This document shows positions 48,801 through 57,016 of a stretch of DNA of 64,000 nucleotides, one piece after another. Both the position numbers and the translations under genes were made by a program. The notes beneath the pieces are model-generated. The model had not been told where the DNA came from. It saw nothing but the letters and a program-made list of their open reading frames with translations, and made no database searches. The DNA is taken from the NCBI RefSeq assembly GCF_013141865.1, contig NZ_RCST01000001.1, forward strand, positions 1,240,001-1,304,000, in the 5' to 3' direction. The first letter of the stretch is position 1; each line of letters starts with the position of its first letter. The DNA is from Methylomonas sp. ZR1. Lineage in GTDB: Bacteria > Pseudomonadota > Gammaproteobacteria > Methylococcales > Methylomonadaceae.

Positions 48801-49157
48801 CAGATAACTTAATTCCGGGCGTTGTTCGAATGCCGCCAGCGAATATTCCAGTGTCGATTGTAAAGTGGCGCCCGTTACCTCCGGGGCTATCGCGGCACGT
48901 TCAGCGGACTCGGCTGTCATCTCCGCCGCGCGAATCAAAATCTGCAGGCGCTCGGTCGCGCGGTCCAGGGTTTCTTTCACCTCCCGCCGGGTGGTTTCTT
49001 CAGTGCTGGCGACGCTTTGCCAAGTCATGCCTATTAACAGCGCCAGACCAAGCAACATCACCAAACCCACGATATTGGAAATTAAAACTCGGGTAAATGA
49101 AGGAGCAACTGCTTCGGATAATGTTGTCTGTTTCGCGGGTGAAGGCGCGTTATTCAT
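45840..49157 (-). CDS. Membrane-bound sensor with Cache-like, PAS, GGDEF and EAL domains
   Basis: A 1105-aa protein. A helix near residue 30-50 and another near 340-360 bracket an extracytoplasmic region (about 60-335) that looks like a dCache/Cache sensor, and a HAMP-like segment follows. Two PAS/PAC units (about 440-550 and 560-680) lead to a GGDEF domain, with the active site RLGGDEF near residue 755 intact and the GGDEF-type inhibitory site RxxD not obvious. An EAL domain follows, with EALLRW near 883 and DDFGTGYSSLSYL, LKIDQSFV. Both enzymatic sites appear intact, so it may both make and break c-di-GMP. The gene stands alone on the minus strand. Confidence 0.9.
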   Translation of the reverse strand: MNNAPSPAKQTTLSEAVAPSFTRVLISNIVGLVMLLGLALLIGMTWQSVASTEETTRREVKETLDRATERLQILIRAAEMTAESAERAAIAPEVTGATLQSTLEYSLAAFEQRPELSYLGISLAASGEYGALERTANGEILLWLFPGDRTEGPPARKFILTEQGFVLHQQLFNQHYDPRSDAFYAAALRSPSGDTWVPAYRWAAPFTGNEPLWGFSYGKVLKDAGGRLIGVLDADFDIPALNSFLSAIGTEYHSRFQVLELGAAPRLIGDPLQVGRAPLPLPADLSPLLNFTGELFLDRMLLEGEQRWVAARRMPLKGGMSWLVITSRKVSFIEDMLRRQLYQVGGMGVAITAGLVLVSMRMARRFGKPLAALERRVAGIGHTELEPPATATFATNEFRETQILGEALDHMAVAVKQLLEAKEQQAASLALKGAIFDSTHTAIFSLDHQLTVIEWNAAAERLFGLAREYILGKAITDAVLAPDGHADWAEILSTPDSGAFQFVGTQGVFDAELRVAAFTRNGLEVRTLFLNDISERKRADAALRESLARFHAATRATGDVVWDWDFASNNIWWSENFQIVFGYTTDETLPSFDFWASRIHPDDRDRVVAHLQATVAGSENTWSEEYRFRRKDGSYADLFDRGQLLCDDTGRGVRMIGAIQDITARKQAELQIRYLATYDGLTGLPNRDLIQDRIAQAIAHARRAGNQLALLYLDLDRFKIVNDGYGHPFGDAVLKVAAERLGSLVRDGDTVSRLGGDEFLILLTDLNKDSDAYFLAQKVVRHLDCPLLVQGRNIHLSVSIGVSVFPQDGETAEALIDNADVAMYRAKDLGRNTCQFFTREMSEETLRRVNIETRLREALAAGQFQLVYQPKVNLKNGQISGCEALLRWQHPEMGAVSPAQFIPIAEDSGLIVPIGDWALRAACAQAKAWTDAGLPPVCVAVNISARQFLQQDVISWVMNTLEDTGLPASQLELELTESLIAQDVEKVIATFSQLRTAGVKLSIDDFGTGYSSLSYLKRFRVDTLKIDQSFVRDMLTDPEDATIVLAVIALAHNLAFKVIAEGVETEQHCQFLREHHCDEIQGYYFSKPLPASAFEVLLRTGKSWV

Positions 49158-49777
49158 GGTTGTTTGGTCAATGGCTATCGCTGTGAAGTGATCTTGTTAG
49201 CGCATCTTGGGCAGTACGCTGCAAAGCTGGAATCGTGTCGAGTTCGGGCAATTGCGCAAGCGGCAGCTCCCGATCAGTTTGGTTCTCGAAAGTCGCCAAA
49301 TTCTATAAATGCCGTCATTTGTATCAAAGACATTGTCATGCAAATCGGCCCAATTTGTCGCTGCTGCCCCGTTTGGGCTGCATTCGTCGAAGCCTGAGGC
49401 GGTTTAAGCCTTCGATAGAGCCTTTACCCTAAAGGCATTTAGGCCAGCGGTATTTTAGGGCCGCGATAATAATTGTAGATGCTGAAGACGATCTTTAAAT
49501 TTAGCCGGTAAAAAAGTTTCGCAAATTACGCATTCAGCCAAGCTCCGCTTTTAGCGTAGCCGCCATAGCGGCACGAATTCTTGTCGAATGAAAAACTACC
49601 GCCATTCGCAGTGGAATTTTTCACAGCTTTCCAGGGTGGCGGACACCTAAAGTATCAATACCCGCTCAAGTTCACAAACCGGTAGATGGGGATGTGGTTC
49701 GGCAAGCAATGCTGCCGGTATCGCAGTCGTTGGGCCAGCTATGTGCCGGCCTCATCACTTTATTAAGGAGAAAGACA
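49158..49777. other. Gene-free stretch before the peptide cluster
   Basis: No protein gene, tRNA or riboswitch pattern that I recognise. It should hold the promoters for the divergent GGDEF-EAL gene and for the peptide operon. A half CRP-like TGTGA appears near 49180 without a partner. A ribosome site AAGGAG lies at 49765-49770. Confidence 0.5.
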
Positions 49778-49960
49778 ATGTCTCAAAAATCCAAATTAGA
49801 TCAAGGTCTGAAGGTGTTGCAACCTGAGGAAATCAGCCAAGTTTCCGGCGGTTTAGTCGATGTCGGAACCGATTTAAGTCAGTTTCCCCGCAAATTCTGG
49901 CCGGTCATCAATCCAGGGTCGTTCGTGATTAAAGCCAATGCTGGCTTGGTTGTGCGCTAA
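49778..49960 (+). CDS. Double-glycine leader peptide, bacteriocin-like precursor 1
   Basis: A 60-aa peptide from ATG 49778 with AAGGAG seven bases upstream. The leader (LKVLQPEEISQVSGG) ends in the Gly-Gly site cut by C39 peptidases, with hydrophobic residues at -4, -7 and -12 as in known leaders. The core is about 35 residues, aromatic and basic in the middle (FPRKFWPVINPGSF) and without cysteines. It is followed by a second peptide and a C39 exporter. A microcin V-like or signalling peptide is the natural reading; the target is unknown. Frames starting further upstream lack a ribosome site. Confidence 0.78.
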   Translation: MSQKSKLDQGLKVLQPEEISQVSGGLVDVGTDLSQFPRKFWPVINPGSFVIKANAGLVVR

Positions 49961-50002
49961 ATCACTTCCCTGAAGTCATCTTTTATTTTTTGGAGAGCTG
50001 TC

Positions 50003-50296
50003 ATGTCAAACAAAACCACTCGAATTTCTGTCGATGAATTATCCGCCTTTGCCGCGCAAGGCATAGAACGTGCTTTGCAAGCCCGCGAGGCTGCCGGCGT
50101 GGAGTTGAATCAGGCGCAACTGGATCAAGTTAGCGGCGGCGCCTCGTTAAGCTTGGTGCTGAATAAAGGCATTATCGCCGGCGGCCCCTGGTTCGATCAG
50201 TTTAGAGGATTAAATAATGTGATTACCAATCAGGGTGCCGGCGGTTTGGCCGGTGGCTTAGCGGGCGGCCTGCAAGGAGCAACCCAGCTGGGTTGA
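50003..50296 (+). CDS. Double-glycine leader peptide, bacteriocin-like precursor 2
   Basis: A 97-aa peptide from ATG 50003 after a GGAG site. The leader is longer (about 46 residues) and helical, ending AQLDQVSGG, which matches leader 1 at its last four residues (VSGG). The core (ASLSLVLNKGIIAGGPW...) ends in a glycine-rich repeat GGLAGGLAGGLQG, a likely glycine zipper that could pack helices in membranes. No cysteines. Both peptides share the C39 exporter downstream, and they may act as a two-peptide pair. Amino-acid modification is not suggested by the peptides themselves. Confidence 0.78.
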   Translation: MSNKTTRISVDELSAFAAQGIERALQAREAAGVELNQAQLDQVSGGASLSLVLNKGIIAGGPWFDQFRGLNNVITNQGAGGLAGGLAGGLQGATQLG

Positions 50297-50303
50297 TAAG
50301 GCC

Positions 50304-50738
50304 ATGACCTCGGAGAACCCAGTGTTATGTCCCAGCGCACAGCCGGAATGGGAAGGTGCCCAAGTCATCGGCGTGATGACCGGTACTGCGGATCAGCCTG
50401 AAATGGCTTATTTGACTGCCCCGCAACCGGTGACCGAGCAATTGCTCGAACTGGCCGGCCCGGTCAGTCCGGCGGAAGTGTTCCGCTTTTCCGCGCCATG
50501 CGCCTGCACCGGTTGCGGGCACTACGCGGAAGCGGAGTCCAAATGCCGGCTGGCTGAAAAAGTTGTGCGCTTTACGCCGACAGTCACCGAGCAATTGCCG
50601 GTGTGCGCGATTCGCGCCGACTGTCGTTGGTGGCTACAGGAAGGCCGCTCGGCGTGTTTTAGATGTCCGCAAGTGGTGACCAATAACCTCAAGCCGACCG
50701 AAGACATGCGGCGGGCAGCCAACTACGGCGTTCTCTGA
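50304..50738 (+). CDS. Cysteine-rich soluble protein in the peptide locus
   Basis: A 144-aa protein that begins 7 bp after peptide 2. Its C-terminal half contains Cys66, 68, 71, 81, 101, 107, 118 and 121, in the order CACTGC...C...C....C...CFRC, which could hold two metal or Fe-S sites. A ninth cysteine, Cys9, stands apart. Arg and Trp are conserved-looking (CAIRADCRWW). The N-terminal half has no motif. No signal peptide or membrane segment, so it is cytoplasmic. I do not recognise the family. Its place between peptides and exporter suggests a role in peptide handling, regulation or immunity, which is only inference. Confidence 0.68.
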   Translation: MTSENPVLCPSAQPEWEGAQVIGVMTGTADQPEMAYLTAPQPVTEQLLELAGPVSPAEVFRFSAPCACTGCGHYAEAESKCRLAEKVVRFTPTVTEQLPVCAIRADCRWWLQEGRSACFRCPQVVTNNLKPTEDMRRAANYGVL

Positions 50739-50783
50739 GGGTTTTGGTCGCAATGTCAAAAAGGGTGAGAAGGAAACGGCGCT

Positions 50784-52031
50784 ATGAAACATGAGTTATT
50801 TCGACAACAAGCCTTGGACTTTAAAAAAGACAAGCCCTTAGGGGAGGTTATTCACGTGGAATCCTTGTCGTTTGCCTTTCTCACCGCTTTAGCCGTCAGC
50901 AGCGCATTGCTGCTGGTCGCCTTTGCCTTTTGGGGCGAATACACCCGCAAATCGCATGTGAATGGTTATTTGTCGCCGAGCATGGGATTAATCAAAGTGT
51001 ATGCGCCGCAGGCCGGCACCTTGATCGAGAAACACGTACGCGAAGGGCAAGCCGTGAAAGCCGGCGATACGTTGTTCGTGTTATCCACCGAGAGTAGTTC
51101 GCGGGAAACCCCGCAAGCTCAGGCCGCGGCGATAGAGCAATTGAAGCAGCGACGGGAAAGTCTGGAAACAGAACTCATCAAACAAGAGCAAATCGACCAG
51201 ATTCAATACCGCTCCGTGTTGGATAGACTGCAGGGCATGCAACGCGAGTTACAACAAGTCAATAATGAAATAGATACCCAGCAACAGCGTTTGGCCGGTG
51301 CCGCGGCAACTTCGCAACGCTATCAGCAGTTGCTAAGCACAAAATTCGTTTCGGCCGTGCAAGCCCAACAAAAACAAGATGAATGGTTGGATCACCAAGC
51401 CAAGCTGCAAGCCCTGCAACGGGTACAGATGACCTTACAACGCGACATCCGCTCCACACAGTTGGAAGCGGACAGTAGCCAAATGAAATTTAAAAACCAG
51501 CGTGCGGCCATCGAACGCAATATTTCAACCTTGGCGCAAAACATCACCGAATCCGAGTCGCGCCGCAACATCGTGATTACCGCACCGCACGACGGCACCG
51601 TCACCACGATCCTGGCGGAGCAAGGACAAAATGCCACGACCGCCAATCCCTTGCTGTCCATCCTGCCGCAAGGTGCCAAATTGCAAGCGCAATTAATGGT
51701 GCCGTCCAGCGCAGTGGGCTTTGTCGAACAGGGACAGACTGTGTCGGTGCGTTATCAAGCTTTTCCCTATCAGCGCTTCGGTAGTCATCAAGGCCGTATC
51801 GTCGAAATCGCCAAAACCTTGATTACCCCCAAGGAAGCCGACTTGCCGGTGACTTTGCAAGAGCCGGTCTACCGGGTCACTGTCGAGATCGATAAACAAG
51901 CGGTGCAAGCGTATCGCCAGGATATTCCTCTGCAATCCGGCATGCTGCTGGATGCGGATATTTGGTTGGATCATCGCCGCCTGATCGAATGGGTGTTCGA
52001 TCCTCTTTACAGCATTCTAGGACGGGTTTAA
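50784..52031 (+). CDS. HlyD-family membrane fusion protein of the peptide exporter
   Basis: A 415-aa protein with one N-terminal membrane helix (SFAFLTALAVSSALLLVAFAFW), a lipoyl-like hairpin (YAPQAGTLIEKHVREGQAVKAG), a long coiled coil (residues about 100-245) and a second lipoyl half (ITAPHDGTVTTILAEQGQ). It belongs to the HlyD/CvaA class that links an inner-membrane ABC exporter to an outer-membrane channel. It lies two bases before the exporter gene. No TolC-like gene is present, so a chromosomal TolC elsewhere must be used. Confidence 0.9.
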   Translation: MKHELFRQQALDFKKDKPLGEVIHVESLSFAFLTALAVSSALLLVAFAFWGEYTRKSHVNGYLSPSMGLIKVYAPQAGTLIEKHVREGQAVKAGDTLFVLSTESSSRETPQAQAAAIEQLKQRRESLETELIKQEQIDQIQYRSVLDRLQGMQRELQQVNNEIDTQQQRLAGAAATSQRYQQLLSTKFVSAVQAQQKQDEWLDHQAKLQALQRVQMTLQRDIRSTQLEADSSQMKFKNQRAAIERNISTLAQNITESESRRNIVITAPHDGTVTTILAEQGQNATTANPLLSILPQGAKLQAQLMVPSSAVGFVEQGQTVSVRYQAFPYQRFGSHQGRIVEIAKTLITPKEADLPVTLQEPVYRVTVEIDKQAVQAYRQDIPLQSGMLLDADIWLDHRRLIEWVFDPLYSILGRV

Positions 52032-52033
52032 TC

Positions 52034-54163
52034 ATGACTATGCAACATATCCTCGACTTTTCCGGCCGCAGGAAGACCCCGCTGATCCTGCAAACCGAAG
52101 CAGCCGAGTGCGGTTTGGCTTGTCTGGCGATGGTGGCTAATTTTCATGGGCACCGGGTGGATTTGGCCAGTTTAAGACAAAAGTTTTCCCTGTCTTTGAA
52201 AGGCTCGACCTTGAATCATCTGATCCAAATCGCCAACCAATTGCATCTGGCATCGCGGCCGGTGCGGCTGGATTTGAACGAACTGAGCAGACTCAGTCTG
52301 CCGGCCATCTTACATTGGGACTTCAATCATTTTGTGGTGTTGACCCAGGTCAAACGCGGCGTGGCGACGATACACGATCCGGCCAAAGGTACCGTGCATT
52401 TACCCTATACCGAGGTCTCCAAGCATTTCACCGGCATTGCTTTGGAGTTGCAGCCCACCCAAGCTTTTACCGCCAAAACCGAACGTCAACAAATCAAGTT
52501 ATCCCGCCTCATCGGCCGATTGAACGGTGCCTCCAGCGCTACCTTGCAAATCATTTTATTGGCTGCAGCCATAGAAGTGTTTGCCATCGTAGCGCCTTTT
52601 TTTATGCAACTGGTGGTGGATAACGCGGTGGTTGCACGGGATACCAATTTGTTGACAGTATTAGGATTGGGATTTTTATTGCTGGCCTTGATTCAGATAG
52701 GCATTACCGCGCTGCGCTCATGGGTGGTGTTGGTGCTGAGTACTTCGGTTAACTTGCAGATGATGAGCAATCTGTTCGGGCATTTATTGCAGTTGCCGAT
52801 GAATTTCTTTGAGAAACGGCATCTGGGCGACATTGTCTCGCGCTTCGAATCGTTAAACGTGATTCAACGCACCCTGACCACCAGCTTTCTGGAGGCCATC
52901 ATTGATGGTGTGATGGCGTTGGTGACACTGGGTATGATGCTGGTATACAGCTGGAAACTGGCGGCTATCGTCAGTCTGGCCGCACTGCTTTACGGCCTGT
53001 TGCGTTTGGTTTCATTCTCACCATTACGGGCGGCTAGCGAAGAGCAAATCCTGCGCGCCGCCAAGCAGCAAACCAATCTGCTGGAAACCGTGCGCGGCAT
53101 GCAAAGCGTGAAATTATTCAACCGCCAGTTGCAACGCCGGCACGGCTATCAAAATTTGATGGTCGATCATTTCAACGCCGGCATCCGCGTGCAAAAGCTC
53201 AATATCATTTACCGGGCGTTGAACAGCTTGTTGTTTGGGGTGGAAAATATTGCGGTGATCTGGCTGGGTGCCTTGTTTATTCTGGACGGCGGCTTTTCGG
53301 TGGGGATGCTGTTTGCCTTCATGTCCTTTAAAGACCAGTTCACTCATAGGGTGGGCAGCTTCATCGAAAAAGGCATCGAATTCAAAATGCTGGGCCTGCA
53401 CACCGAACGGGTCGCCGATATTGCGTTGGCGGAAGCCGAAGATGAGCATGTTAGTGGTGCCCGTCACGAGCAACTGCCGGCATCGATCCAAATCCGCAAT
53501 CTGGATTTCAGTTACGCACCTTCCGAGCCGCCGGTGCTGAAAAATTTGAATCTGGATTTTGCCGAAGGCGAGTCGGTGGCGATCATTGGTCCGTCCGGTT
53601 ACGGCAAAACCACGCTGGCCAAATTAATCTTGGGTTTGTTGCAGCCCAGTGCCGGCGAAATTCTGATCGGCGGTGTACGCTTAAACCGCATCGACAGTCA
53701 CGATTACCGCAATATGGTGGCGGCGGTGATGCAGGAAGATCAATTGTTTGCCGGCTCGATTGCCGACAACATCTGTTTTTTCGATCCGGAACCGGATCAA
53801 GCCTGGATCGAAACCTGCGCGCAACTGGCGGCGGTGCATCAGGATGTGATGAACATGCCCATGGGCTACAACACACTGATAGGCGATATGGGCACGGTGT
53901 TGTCCGGCGGCCAAAAACAACGGGTATTGCTGGCCCGAGCCTTGTACAAACGCCCAAAGATTCTGGTGCTGGACGAAGCCACCAGCCACTTGGACGTGGC
54001 CCGCGAAAAACTGGTGAACGGTGCGGTGCAGCAACTGAAATTGACCCGTATCATCATCGCCCATCGCCCGGAGACTATCGCCTCGGTGGATAGGGTGATT
54101 GACTTACAAGCCATAGCGGCAGAGGCGCTTGCCGGTCCGTGTTATGCGTCACAGGCGGCTTAG
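52034..54163 (+). CDS. C39-peptidase ABC exporter (CvaB-like)
   Basis: A 709-aa protein starting at ATG 52034. The N-terminal C39 protease has its oxyanion Gln20 and catalytic Cys26 in LQTEAAECGLACLAM, the His in HWDFNHFVVL and the Asp in HDPAKG, so it can cut the double-glycine leaders. Six membrane helices (about 165-460) and an ATPase domain follow: Walker A GPSGYGKTT, signature LSGGQKQRVLLARAL, Walker B ILVLDEATSHLD. Such proteins trim and export bacteriocin or signal peptides. It is the end of the compact five-gene cluster. Longer upstream starts would overlap the HlyD gene and are rejected. Confidence 0.92.
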   Translation: MTMQHILDFSGRRKTPLILQTEAAECGLACLAMVANFHGHRVDLASLRQKFSLSLKGSTLNHLIQIANQLHLASRPVRLDLNELSRLSLPAILHWDFNHFVVLTQVKRGVATIHDPAKGTVHLPYTEVSKHFTGIALELQPTQAFTAKTERQQIKLSRLIGRLNGASSATLQIILLAAAIEVFAIVAPFFMQLVVDNAVVARDTNLLTVLGLGFLLLALIQIGITALRSWVVLVLSTSVNLQMMSNLFGHLLQLPMNFFEKRHLGDIVSRFESLNVIQRTLTTSFLEAIIDGVMALVTLGMMLVYSWKLAAIVSLAALLYGLLRLVSFSPLRAASEEQILRAAKQQTNLLETVRGMQSVKLFNRQLQRRHGYQNLMVDHFNAGIRVQKLNIIYRALNSLLFGVENIAVIWLGALFILDGGFSVGMLFAFMSFKDQFTHRVGSFIEKGIEFKMLGLHTERVADIALAEAEDEHVSGARHEQLPASIQIRNLDFSYAPSEPPVLKNLNLDFAEGESVAIIGPSGYGKTTLAKLILGLLQPSAGEILIGGVRLNRIDSHDYRNMVAAVMQEDQLFAGSIADNICFFDPEPDQAWIETCAQLAAVHQDVMNMPMGYNTLIGDMGTVLSGGQKQRVLLARALYKRPKILVLDEATSHLDVAREKLVNGAVQQLKLTRIIIAHRPETIASVDRVIDLQAIAAEALAGPCYASQAA

Positions 54164-54247
54164 ATGTTGCTGCGCGGTAAATGCTCTATGTTGCCGGATT
54201 CGTTATAAAATCCTCGAAAATTTTTAAACATTTTACGACTGGATTTT

Positions 54248-54592
54248 ATGAATAACGCCATTGAAACACACGCATCCAACGATATTTTTTCCGAAGCCTT
54301 TTTGCTGGGTAATTTAGGCGCACCGTTTATTTTGGGAATGGCGGTTGGCTATTTCGCCAAAAAAATGCTGCGCACGGCCTTGTTTGTCGGTGGGGCGATT
54401 GTGTCGATTTTGTTCGTTGCCGAATATTACGATCTTATCAACATCAACAATATGGCGTTGGAAAATGCGGCTAGCTCAGCCGCTGAGGTTGCCAAGGAAT
54501 CCGGCAGTTTCTTGCTGGATAGGCTGGCGGTGTTTACCAGCCGGGGTGTTAGCGGTGCAGGCGGTTTTTTTGTGGGATTTAAACTCGGGTAA
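54248..54592 (+). CDS. FUN14 family membrane protein
   Basis: A 114-aa protein with three hydrophobic helices and the FUN14 wording GAPFILGMAVGYFAKKML and GFFVGFKLG. Bacterial FUN14 proteins are of unknown function. It is 84 bp downstream of the exporter. A role in immunity to the exported peptide is possible because small membrane proteins often have that role next to bacteriocin genes, but FUN14 proteins are also found in unrelated places. Confidence 0.75.
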   Translation: MNNAIETHASNDIFSEAFLLGNLGAPFILGMAVGYFAKKMLRTALFVGGAIVSILFVAEYYDLININNMALENAASSAAEVAKESGSFLLDRLAVFTSRGVSGAGGFFVGFKLG

Positions 54593-54660
54593 ATCGAGTT
54601 TTTGCTTACCCGGCTAAGGGTTGATCATGTGGCTCAGTCAGCGGCGTGTTTTGCCTAGCT

Positions 54661-54694
54661 ACATAGTGCCCACTTTTTTGCGTGGGCACTATGT
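54661..54694. terminator. Perfect 13-bp hairpin between convergent genes
   Basis: ACATAGTGCCCAC/GTGGGCACTATGT with a T-rich 8-nt loop. It lies between the FUN14 gene (plus) and the tail-collar gene (minus), where a shared terminator would be expected. It lacks a T-run, so it may instead be a repeat element. Confidence 0.55.
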
Positions 54695-54755
54695 GTCGTG
54701 AATATCACTTCAGACTATTTGCGATTAACAGGGCAGATTTATACGATTCCAGCCG

Positions 54756-55421
54756 CTAATTTCGGCCAGGAAAAATACCTTGTGTGGCTACACAGTAAGT
54801 GATACCCAAAGCAGGTGAACGGTTATCAAAAGGCTGGCTTCGTCCCGCAGGCTCAACGGAAGTGGTTGGCCTGCCCGTAAATTTTATGATGTTTGCCTTT
54901 AGGGAAGCGTTGGGGGCGTCGCTTGAATAGATATTATCTCTCGATGTCGATGCCGCTAATACATTGCCGGAGGGCGTACTCTTATTGCCGGCTGTACTTA
55001 CTGCGTCAATCGTAGCGGAAACGTTATCTAAAAAAGTTTGCGCACCATGGGAGTGGAAAGGCATTTGGTTTAGTCCTAGGGTTACAAAATCTAAGCCGAC
55101 TTCTTGGCCAATCGATATTGGCGATAGCCCCGGACCTTGCCCGGCCCCGATTGGCGAGCGGCCGCGCAGATCCGGTAACATAAATGTCGTTTGTCCATCA
55201 CCGCCATACTGCGTTCCCAATAATGAAAACAAGGCTGTGTTTTGCGCAATGCTCAGCGTCTGTCCGGCGGCCTCCAGATAACCGCGCGGGCAAAAGTTAA
55301 AGCTAAATGTGCAAATCTCGCCGAGAAAGGGGTCGGAACCGCAAGCCGAGGCTGATACAGGTAAGCCGGTGATAGCAATCATGGCCAGTTTCAAGAGTGG
55401 TTTGTTGAATGATTTTGACAT
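54756..55421 (-). CDS. Secreted phage tail-collar domain protein
   Basis: A 221-aa protein with a signal peptide (KLAMIAITGLPVSASA) and a tail-collar core at about residues 30-90: EICTFSFNFCPRGYLEAAGQ, QNTALFSLLGTQYGGDG and FMLPDLRGRSPIG. The MdpB-like 'microcystin-dependent protein' family shares this wording. A C-terminal region of loops (FHSHGAQTF) may bind metal. Such proteins occur outside phages as cell-surface or secreted proteins. No phage genes are nearby. It is next to a PEP-CTERM gene on the same strand. Confidence 0.82.
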   Translation of the reverse strand: MSKSFNKPLLKLAMIAITGLPVSASACGSDPFLGEICTFSFNFCPRGYLEAAGQTLSIAQNTALFSLLGTQYGGDGQTTFMLPDLRGRSPIGAGQGPGLSPISIGQEVGLDFVTLGLNQMPFHSHGAQTFLDNVSATIDAVSTAGNKSTPSGNVLAASTSRDNIYSSDAPNASLKANIIKFTGRPTTSVEPAGRSQPFDNRSPALGITYCVATQGIFPGRN

Positions 55422-55448
55422 GTTGAGTACCTTTAAATTGAGCTGAAA

Positions 55449-56381
55449 TTAATTGAAAGCGTAGTTACGGCGTTTGCTGGTAAGGACTGAGATCAAACCG
55501 ATAGCCAACAGCCACAGGGTTTCCGGCTCCGGTACCGTGTTGTTGGTTTGCTTGGTGACCGAATCGACTGTAATCAGGCTGGACGCATTTATCGAAAATC
55601 TGCCGGAGTCCGCGCCGCCGAATATGAATAGATCGGGGTTGCTATCGCCAAAGCTGATCAAATCGCCTGGGTTTAATAGAAACGACAACAATAGAGTGCC
55701 GACGTCGGATACCAGGCCGCCTTTACCGGTAGCGATATTGGTATTCGGATTACTGGGTATGAATTTTTCGTTACCGCGAACGGGATCCGAAACAATTTTA
55801 GAAAACGCCAGTTCCTTGCCATCGGCTTTGTAAAAGCCAATTATGGACTGTGCGAATTCGCCGTCATTGTTCAGCGGCGGTGTGTCGGTGGCTTCGACTT
55901 GATGGCTGTATTGGAATTGCAAGTTCACCACAAAACTATCCACGGCAGACTTGTTCTCAATCGAAAAGGTATAGTCGCCGAAAAGCGGGCTGATGTTTGA
56001 GGGCTCGGCGCCGCCAGTGCCGCTAGCGTTTAAATTGATACCAAAACCATCGCCGATCTGGCTTAAGGTGCCTGACAAGGGGTCAGGACCTGTGACCGTG
56101 GAACCCACCAGCGTGGTGGTGGAAGTAGAGCCGGCGATAATGCTGGTCAGCGAGCCTGTCTGGATGGCGTTTATCGGCTCAGCCGGGGAGCCGAGGCTAT
56201 CAAACTCGGCCGAACCGCGGATTACAATATTGCTGTCAAAAGCCGCAGCCGATACCGATCCGGAATGGGCGCCGAGCAGCAATGTGATAGCCAATGCGAC
56301 ATTGCGAATCCGGCAACCGTGGTTTGTAGGTAGCTTCTTAAAATCGCTACCGATGCTCTTTTTAAATTTAATTGATTCCAT
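55449..56381 (-). CDS. PEP-CTERM sorting domain protein
   Basis: A 310-aa protein starting at ATG 56381, which has an AGAGG ribosome site; a start 26 codons upstream is poorer. A signal segment (NVALAITLLLGAHSGSVSA) is followed by a long region with little homology I know. The C-terminus VPEPETLWLLAIGLISVLTSKRR is the PEP-CTERM signal: VPEP motif, one membrane helix and a basic tail. Such proteins are cut by exosortase EpsH, usually for extracellular matrix. No exosortase gene is in this window. The start of the tail-collar gene downstream is 27 bp after its stop. Confidence 0.85.
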   Translation of the reverse strand: MESIKFKKSIGSDFKKLPTNHGCRIRNVALAITLLLGAHSGSVSAAAFDSNIVIRGSAEFDSLGSPAEPINAIQTGSLTSIIAGSTSTTTLVGSTVTGPDPLSGTLSQIGDGFGINLNASGTGGAEPSNISPLFGDYTFSIENKSAVDSFVVNLQFQYSHQVEATDTPPLNNDGEFAQSIIGFYKADGKELAFSKIVSDPVRGNEKFIPSNPNTNIATGKGGLVSDVGTLLLSFLLNPGDLISFGDSNPDLFIFGGADSGRFSINASSLITVDSVTKQTNNTVPEPETLWLLAIGLISVLTSKRRNYAFN

Positions 56382-57016
56382 CTTGATACCTCTATATTTG
56401 ATTAGATTTGGCGGTAATATATTTATATTAATGACTTGTTCCGTGCAAAATGCAGGCATCTAGCAAGTATTTAAATGCAGTGGATTAAAATAATTTCTCA
56501 TGCTGCTAAATTGCCATATAAATTGAATTAAATTACTTCTGTTTTATTCAAAAAATTGTATTACGGGAATTAATAGCCAATTCTTATGCCAGTTATTATT
56601 TTTGTGCGGGAAAATAATTTATCTTTATGTTTTTAAAGATATTTTATGGCTGTGCTTGGCTGGAGGAGTCAGCATGCATAATTGGTGTGGAAGCGTTTTG
56701 GCACGATATGTCGCATGAAGTACGAAATATCGTTTTTATTTCGAAGTGGGGTTTGATTTATTGCTTAGCTCGATAGAGCGGGTAATTGAAAGTAGGCTTT
56801 TTAGCTTAGAAATACCCATTACTAAATAAGCAGAGGAAGGCTTTGTCAAACTGATGTGAAACTGCAAAAGCCCCGATTAGCCAGGCGAACAGCTTCAACA
56901 AACAGGTAAACAAAGCATTAACATGGGAAGCACCCAAATGCGCGGATACCACCATTGACGGCGTGACTGCCGAACAGGCAATCGCCGGACGAGGAGTAAT
57001 GAAAGTGCGGGATTTT
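56382..57016. other. Gene-free stretch, nothing recognised
   Basis: AT-rich in the first half. A frame at 56806-57057 on the minus strand overlaps the MOSC gene end and has no ribosome site. I see no tRNA, riboswitch or attachment site. Confidence 0.45.

Noticed and set aside
49158..49777. c-di-GMP riboswitch upstream of the peptide genes
   Set aside because: The conserved GEMM core sequence and stems were not found; only unconnected G/C-rich segments are present.
56698..56716. Sigma-54-like sequence TTGGCACGATATGTCGCAT
   Set aside because: The GG to GC spacing is one base too long and it points away from the PEP-CTERM gene, so it does not fit a -24/-12 promoter for any nearby gene.
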